A stretch of DNA of 35,940 nucleotides from Candidatus Zixiibacteriota bacterium (GTDB taxonomy: Bacteria; Zixibacteria; MSB-5A5; GN15; FEB-12): contig JAFGNW010000256.1 of assembly GCA_016926795.1 (NCBI GenBank), forward strand, positions 1-35,940, given 5' to 3'. Shown in pieces: positions 33,226 through 35,940 of the stretch. The notes under the pieces are model-generated. The model was not told the DNA's origin, ran no database searches, and saw only the letters and a program-made list of their open reading frames with translations. Positions within the stretch are counted from its first letter, which is position 1. Each line of letters opens with the position of its first letter. The translations under genes were made by a program, and so were the position numbers.

Positions 33226-35155
33226 TTTTCAGACTGTCCGTCGGATTCAATTCAATATCCATTCCCCCGCCCCATTTGGAGTCGGTTTGCCAGTAATAAT
33301 TGTCACGACCGTTCCCCCGGTACTGGTCGGCGCCGCCCAGGTCGATGAACAACCCGATTGAGCCGAAATCCCGCCGGGGATTACCGTAGCCCTGGGTATT
33401 GTCGGTTCTTTTAACGAAATACCTATCGTCCCCCTCGTTATCGATTAACACCCCGGCGCCGTTAGCCGAGCCGGCCGCCTGCGAAAGGTCAAAGGCGATA
33501 TAAGCGTCGTCACCGTGACGGTCCAGAATCAGGCCGCAGGAATAATCGTGCCCGCAGCCCTGCATCAGACCCTTACCATAATAAACATCCGAGCCGAAGT
33601 CATCGATAAGGGCGCCCAGCGTCATATGGGTTGCCGCGCCCTGACCGTATTGAAAACAGTTATAAGAGTCGTTACCGGACGAATCATAAATCACACCCAG
33701 CGACCACCAGTAGCTGCAAGCCTGGGCGAAAATATCTGCCTGGTAATTGTCGTTGCCTTTCAAATCGATAATGGTTCCGATACCGCCGGACATCGAGGGT
33801 CTGAGGCCGTACCCGAAACCCTGTGAGAGCGACAGGTAATGGTCCTTGTAGCGGATAATATCCTTGTACTTACCGCCGGCATAATAACTATCGGAACCGT
33901 CCATCTCGTAAATCATCCCCAGCCCCTGGACGAACCCGAATCCCTGGGCATAAAGGGCGGCGTTATAAATATCGCGACCGCCTTCATCAATCAGTAGACC
34001 CAGCCCGAACGTCCCCGCCCCCTGAACATGGGTATCGCCGTCATAACGGTCATCACCCTCGGCATCGTATAAAAGACCGAAACCGAAATACCCGGAACCG
34101 AGCGCAAATGAGCGGGCGTCATAACGGTCGTTGCCGCCGAAATCCAAAAGCAACCCGACCGACAGGCAACCCGAACCGAGGGTAAAATCCGACTTCGACC
34201 GGTAGCAGTCATCGCCGCCCAGGTCGATGATAATCACCCCATGGGGACGCTCGGCGTCGTAAGACAGGTCATAGATATCATCGCCGCCGAAATCGAGAAT
34301 GAACCTGTAATCGCCACTGTAATAGTCGTTACCGGTGCCGCCTATTTTCCAGCCCGGTTGCTGCCCCAGGTAGGTCTCCGTTCGGGCGTTGGCCGGCAGA
34401 TAACCGGTCCCCTCGATAATTTTCTGGGCTGTGACCTGGCCCGACTGGAGCAAACTTCGCAGGGCATTTATTTCCAGGTGCAGTTCCTGCAGGCAGTCGA
34501 TTCCGGCCGTGACCAGAGGGTCTTTGTCTATCCGGGTGCCGAAAGAGACAAAAGTATCACTGTAAGCTTCCTCTGTCTTTTCCAGGGAGTCGTTCTGTTC
34601 GACCGTGTAAAACTCTTCTTCGATGCTCATCACGATCAACTCCTTGAATTCGTTCTTAAGGAAATTTACTTCCTCGGGTGAGAGTGACGCCAGCATCATC
34701 TCCGCTGAGCGGGGAAAAACCACATCGATATATTTCATCGCTCGGGTCAAAAGCTGGTTTAGGTTGAAATCGGTATAATAGAGATTGTAACGACCCTGAA
34801 TCTCAGCGATATCCGCCTGGTAGGGCTTGGCGCGGTTGACCTGATATTCTCCCTTGAGGTCACCGAAAAGAATACGGGCCATGACTTCCGGTTGTTTCCT
34901 GACATGAGCGTTTTTCAGCGAAGCCGCATAATCGATCATTCCCAGCGGTCCGGCCATCAAATCGGCCACCAGTTTCAATCGGAAAGAATCCGGGTCGGTA
35001 TAATCCGAACGGTATGAAATATCCGAAGGTGTCAGTCCCAGGTACTCGGTCAGGTGTTCGAGGCCGAACCGTTCCGGAGATTGAGAAACGTTCTCCTGAC
35101 CTGCGGGAAGGGACGGAACCAGCCCGATAAGCACTATAAAGATTATAATTCTCAT
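33212..35155 (-). CDS. Secreted GGDDxY-repeat protein (putative beta-solenoid)
   Basis: The protein has 647 aa. A signal peptide (about residues 1-18) precedes a helical N-terminal region (25-265) without a recognised domain. From about 285 to 630 there are 12-13 tandem units of mostly 26-27 residues with the consensus D-x-G-G-[DN]-D-x-Y-x(6-8)-Q-G-x-G-x(3)-G-x-G-x-L-[IL]-D, for example FGGNDRYDARSFALGSG and AEGDDRYDGDTHVQGAG. The regular Gly/Asp turns and hydrophobic strands suggest a calcium-binding beta-solenoid, comparable to but distinct from RTX nonapeptides (GGxGxDxLx). Unit 7 carries an insertion. The ATG at 35155 has AGGA six bases upstream. It heads the cluster with the HEAT and exonuclease genes. 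I do not recognise a named family. Confidence 0.8.
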   Translation of the reverse strand: MRIIIFIVLIGLVPSLPAGQENVSQSPERFGLEHLTEYLGLTPSDISYRSDYTDPDSFRLKLVADLMAGPLGMIDYAASLKNAHVRKQPEVMARILFGDLKGEYQVNRAKPYQADIAEIQGRYNLYYTDFNLNQLLTRAMKYIDVVFPRSAEMMLASLSPEEVNFLKNEFKELIVMSIEEEFYTVEQNDSLEKTEEAYSDTFVSFGTRIDKDPLVTAGIDCLQELHLEINALRSLLQSGQVTAQKIIEGTGYLPANARTETYLGQQPGWKIGGTGNDYYSGDYRFILDFGGDDIYDLSYDAERPHGVIIIDLGGDDCYRSKSDFTLGSGCLSVGLLLDFGGNDRYDARSFALGSGYFGFGLLYDAEGDDRYDGDTHVQGAGTFGLGLLIDEGGRDIYNAALYAQGFGFVQGLGMIYEMDGSDSYYAGGKYKDIIRYKDHYLSLSQGFGYGLRPSMSGGIGTIIDLKGNDNYQADIFAQACSYWWSLGVIYDSSGNDSYNCFQYGQGAATHMTLGALIDDFGSDVYYGKGLMQGCGHDYSCGLILDRHGDDAYIAFDLSQAAGSANGAGVLIDNEGDDRYFVKRTDNTQGYGNPRRDFGSIGLFIDLGGADQYRGNGRDNYYWQTDSKWGGGMDIELNPTDSLKNDDK

Positions 35156-35216
35156 AAACGTCCTAATAATAATCTATAATCAGATAATCGGTCAACAATA
35201 ATGATAAAACTGAAGA

Positions 35217-35816
35217 CTATTTCTTTTTAGTCAGAACCCAGACGAATTCATTGTAAAAGGAAGAAAAAAACCTCTTTGATAAACGCGCGACCAATCCCTT
35301 TTTCCGAAGCAGTCCTGCGGAGCCGCGGTTGAAAGTGCCCGGGCTTTCCTTGATAAGCGGGGTATAATCGTGAATCCAGAAATTCGACAGCCCTTTTTTA
35401 AGCCTTTTTTTCGTCCGATAAAATTTGTCTTTCGAGGTTCTCTCGGTCCGGTCCAGGGAGAACAGACTGTACCCGGAGAGATAACAAAAACCCCCGGTTT
35501 TCAGGAGGCGGTAGATTTCATCGGCCAGAGCTGCAAAATTCTGAAAGCGGTGATAGCTGTTGTCGCAGATAATCAGGTCGAAGGACTCATCCCACAGATT
35601 TCCCTCAAACGGTCGGGAGTTGACATAGCGGGCGAAATAGCGGTCAAAGTAAACGTGCGTCTCGGTACGGTTGCTGATATTAAGGCAGTCGAAGGATATC
35701 AGGGGCTTAAAGGAGAAATGTTCACAAACCGCCAGAACCTTCTGCCGGGGCAGGTCCTTCTCAAACTGGCTGAATTCCGCTGACGGAAGCGTTCTTTTCA
35801 CCATTCTAAGCTGCAT
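35217..35816 (-). CDS. Degenerate class I SAM methyltransferase-like protein
   Basis: The protein has 199 aa. The middle (FDLIICDNSYHRF, then LADEIYRLLKTGGFCYLSGY) matches motifs IV-VI of Methyltransf_11-type enzymes, and VYFDRYFARYV fits the region before it. The expected N-terminal glycine-rich SAM loop is replaced by KVLAVCEHFSFKPLISFD without G-x-G, so SAM binding is uncertain, although some small methyltransferases of this kind use a cysteine- or glutamate-based loop (VCEH). The basic C-terminus ends WVLTKKK. An alternative start is ATG 35804. The short 5' gap has a weak AAGAAG site and begins right after a strong terminator, so its promoter must overlap that region. Confidence 0.62.
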   Translation of the reverse strand: MQLRMVKRTLPSAEFSQFEKDLPRQKVLAVCEHFSFKPLISFDCLNISNRTETHVYFDRYFARYVNSRPFEGNLWDESFDLIICDNSYHRFQNFAALADEIYRLLKTGGFCYLSGYSLFSLDRTERTSKDKFYRTKKRLKKGLSNFWIHDYTPLIKESPGTFNRGSAGLLRKKGLVARLSKRFFSSFYNEFVWVLTKKK

Positions 35817-35850
35817 ATTCTTCTTTATCGGTAAAAAATTCCTGAAACTG

Positions 35851-35881
35851 AAAAAAAAAAGCGCCCCCGGTCGGGGGCGCT
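35851..35881 (-). terminator. Strong intrinsic terminator of a gene to the right of the window
   Basis: On the minus strand AGCGCCCCC (35881-35873), loop GACC, GGGGGCGCT (35868-35860), a perfect 9-bp stem with seven or more GC pairs, followed by about ten T (35860-35851). It ends the transcript whose last codons are at 35906-35940. Confidence 0.93.
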
Positions 35882-35905
35882 ATGAAAAACCGCTGACAGT
35901 ACCTC

Positions 35906-35940
35906 TTAGGTAGTCACGTCGTCAATCGTGTTGGTCAGAA
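35906..35940 (-). CDS. C-terminal end of a gene entering from the right edge (partial)
   Basis: On the minus strand the frame reads LTNTIDDVTT followed by TAA at 35908-35906. The strong terminator 25 bp downstream supports a real gene end. Ten residues are too few to name the protein. Confidence 0.5.
   Translation of the reverse strand, partial: LTNTIDDVTT

Noticed and set aside
35166-35195. TTGACC-18-TATTAT on the minus strand before the GGDDxY-repeat gene
   Set aside because: The predicted start would fall after the AGGA ribosome binding site, leaving an almost leaderless message.
1-35940. tRNA, rRNA, CRISPR arrays, insertion sequences, integrases, attachment sites
   Set aside because: I looked through the gaps on both strands and saw none; most gaps are short, and those over 300 bp (18886-19302 and 27295-27717) hold only promoter-like and repeat elements.

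Overview
The window reads as chromosome from an uncultivated Gram-negative bacterium of the FCB superphylum; a Zixibacteria-like lineage fits best (inference). Evidence: a lipid A (lpx) cluster implies an outer membrane; LpxC is fused to FabZ, as in Bacteroidetes/FCB; one secreted protein ends in a type IX-secretion-like sorting domain; another ends in doubled dockerin-like segments (PDISDITRLIDYLY) of a kind I associate with Zixibacteria-type genomes. No rRNA, tRNA, CRISPR array, insertion sequence or phage module was found.

Left edge (1-3117, +): three tandem, translationally coupled pseudopilin-like genes, plus the tail of a fourth upstream. Each has a class III prepilin signal, a GspG-like core and an added beta-rich module; two also carry a shared C-terminal domain. 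Next come a saccharopine/lysine dehydrogenase-family gene (-), a tiny stand-alone histidine-kinase DHp protein (+), and a VWA membrane protein and a polyprenyl diphosphate synthase (-).

Centre (8.2-18.9 kb, -): a long, tightly packed operon read right to left: lpxC-fabZ, lpxA, a hairpin terminator/attenuator, a Gfo/Idh/MocA oxidoreductase (GnnA-like by position), lpxB, waaA, lpxK, nadB, guaA and an alpha/beta hydrolase. Many junctions are overlapping stop/start codons. Two sigma70-type promoters (TTGAAA-17-TATAAT and TTGAAA-17-TATTAT) precede lpxC; the distal one shares a 15-bp palindrome with a divergent promoter facing the secreted SBBP/TSP3/dockerin-like protein at 19.3 kb.

Right part (22.3-35.9 kb): a ribbon-helix-helix protein next to a sigma-region-4-like protein with a C-terminal CxxC...HxxxH domain (-); a two-TM LiaI-like protein and a CPBP protease (+); a secreted propeller-repeat protein with a type IX sorting tail (-); a secreted coiled-coil/DUF4097-like beta-helix protein (+); an HDOD protein ending in a DHp-like helix pair without an ATPase (-); then a cluster (-) of a secreted GGDDxY-repeat beta-solenoid candidate, an exported HEAT-repeat protein and an RNase H-like exonuclease with TPR-like tail. 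A degenerate methyltransferase and a strong terminator close the window.

The items most worth following are the modular pseudopilin array, the GGDDxY-repeat/HEAT pair, the sigma-like zinc-domain protein with its RHH neighbour, the two ATPase-less DHp proteins, and the oxidoreductase between lpxA and lpxB.
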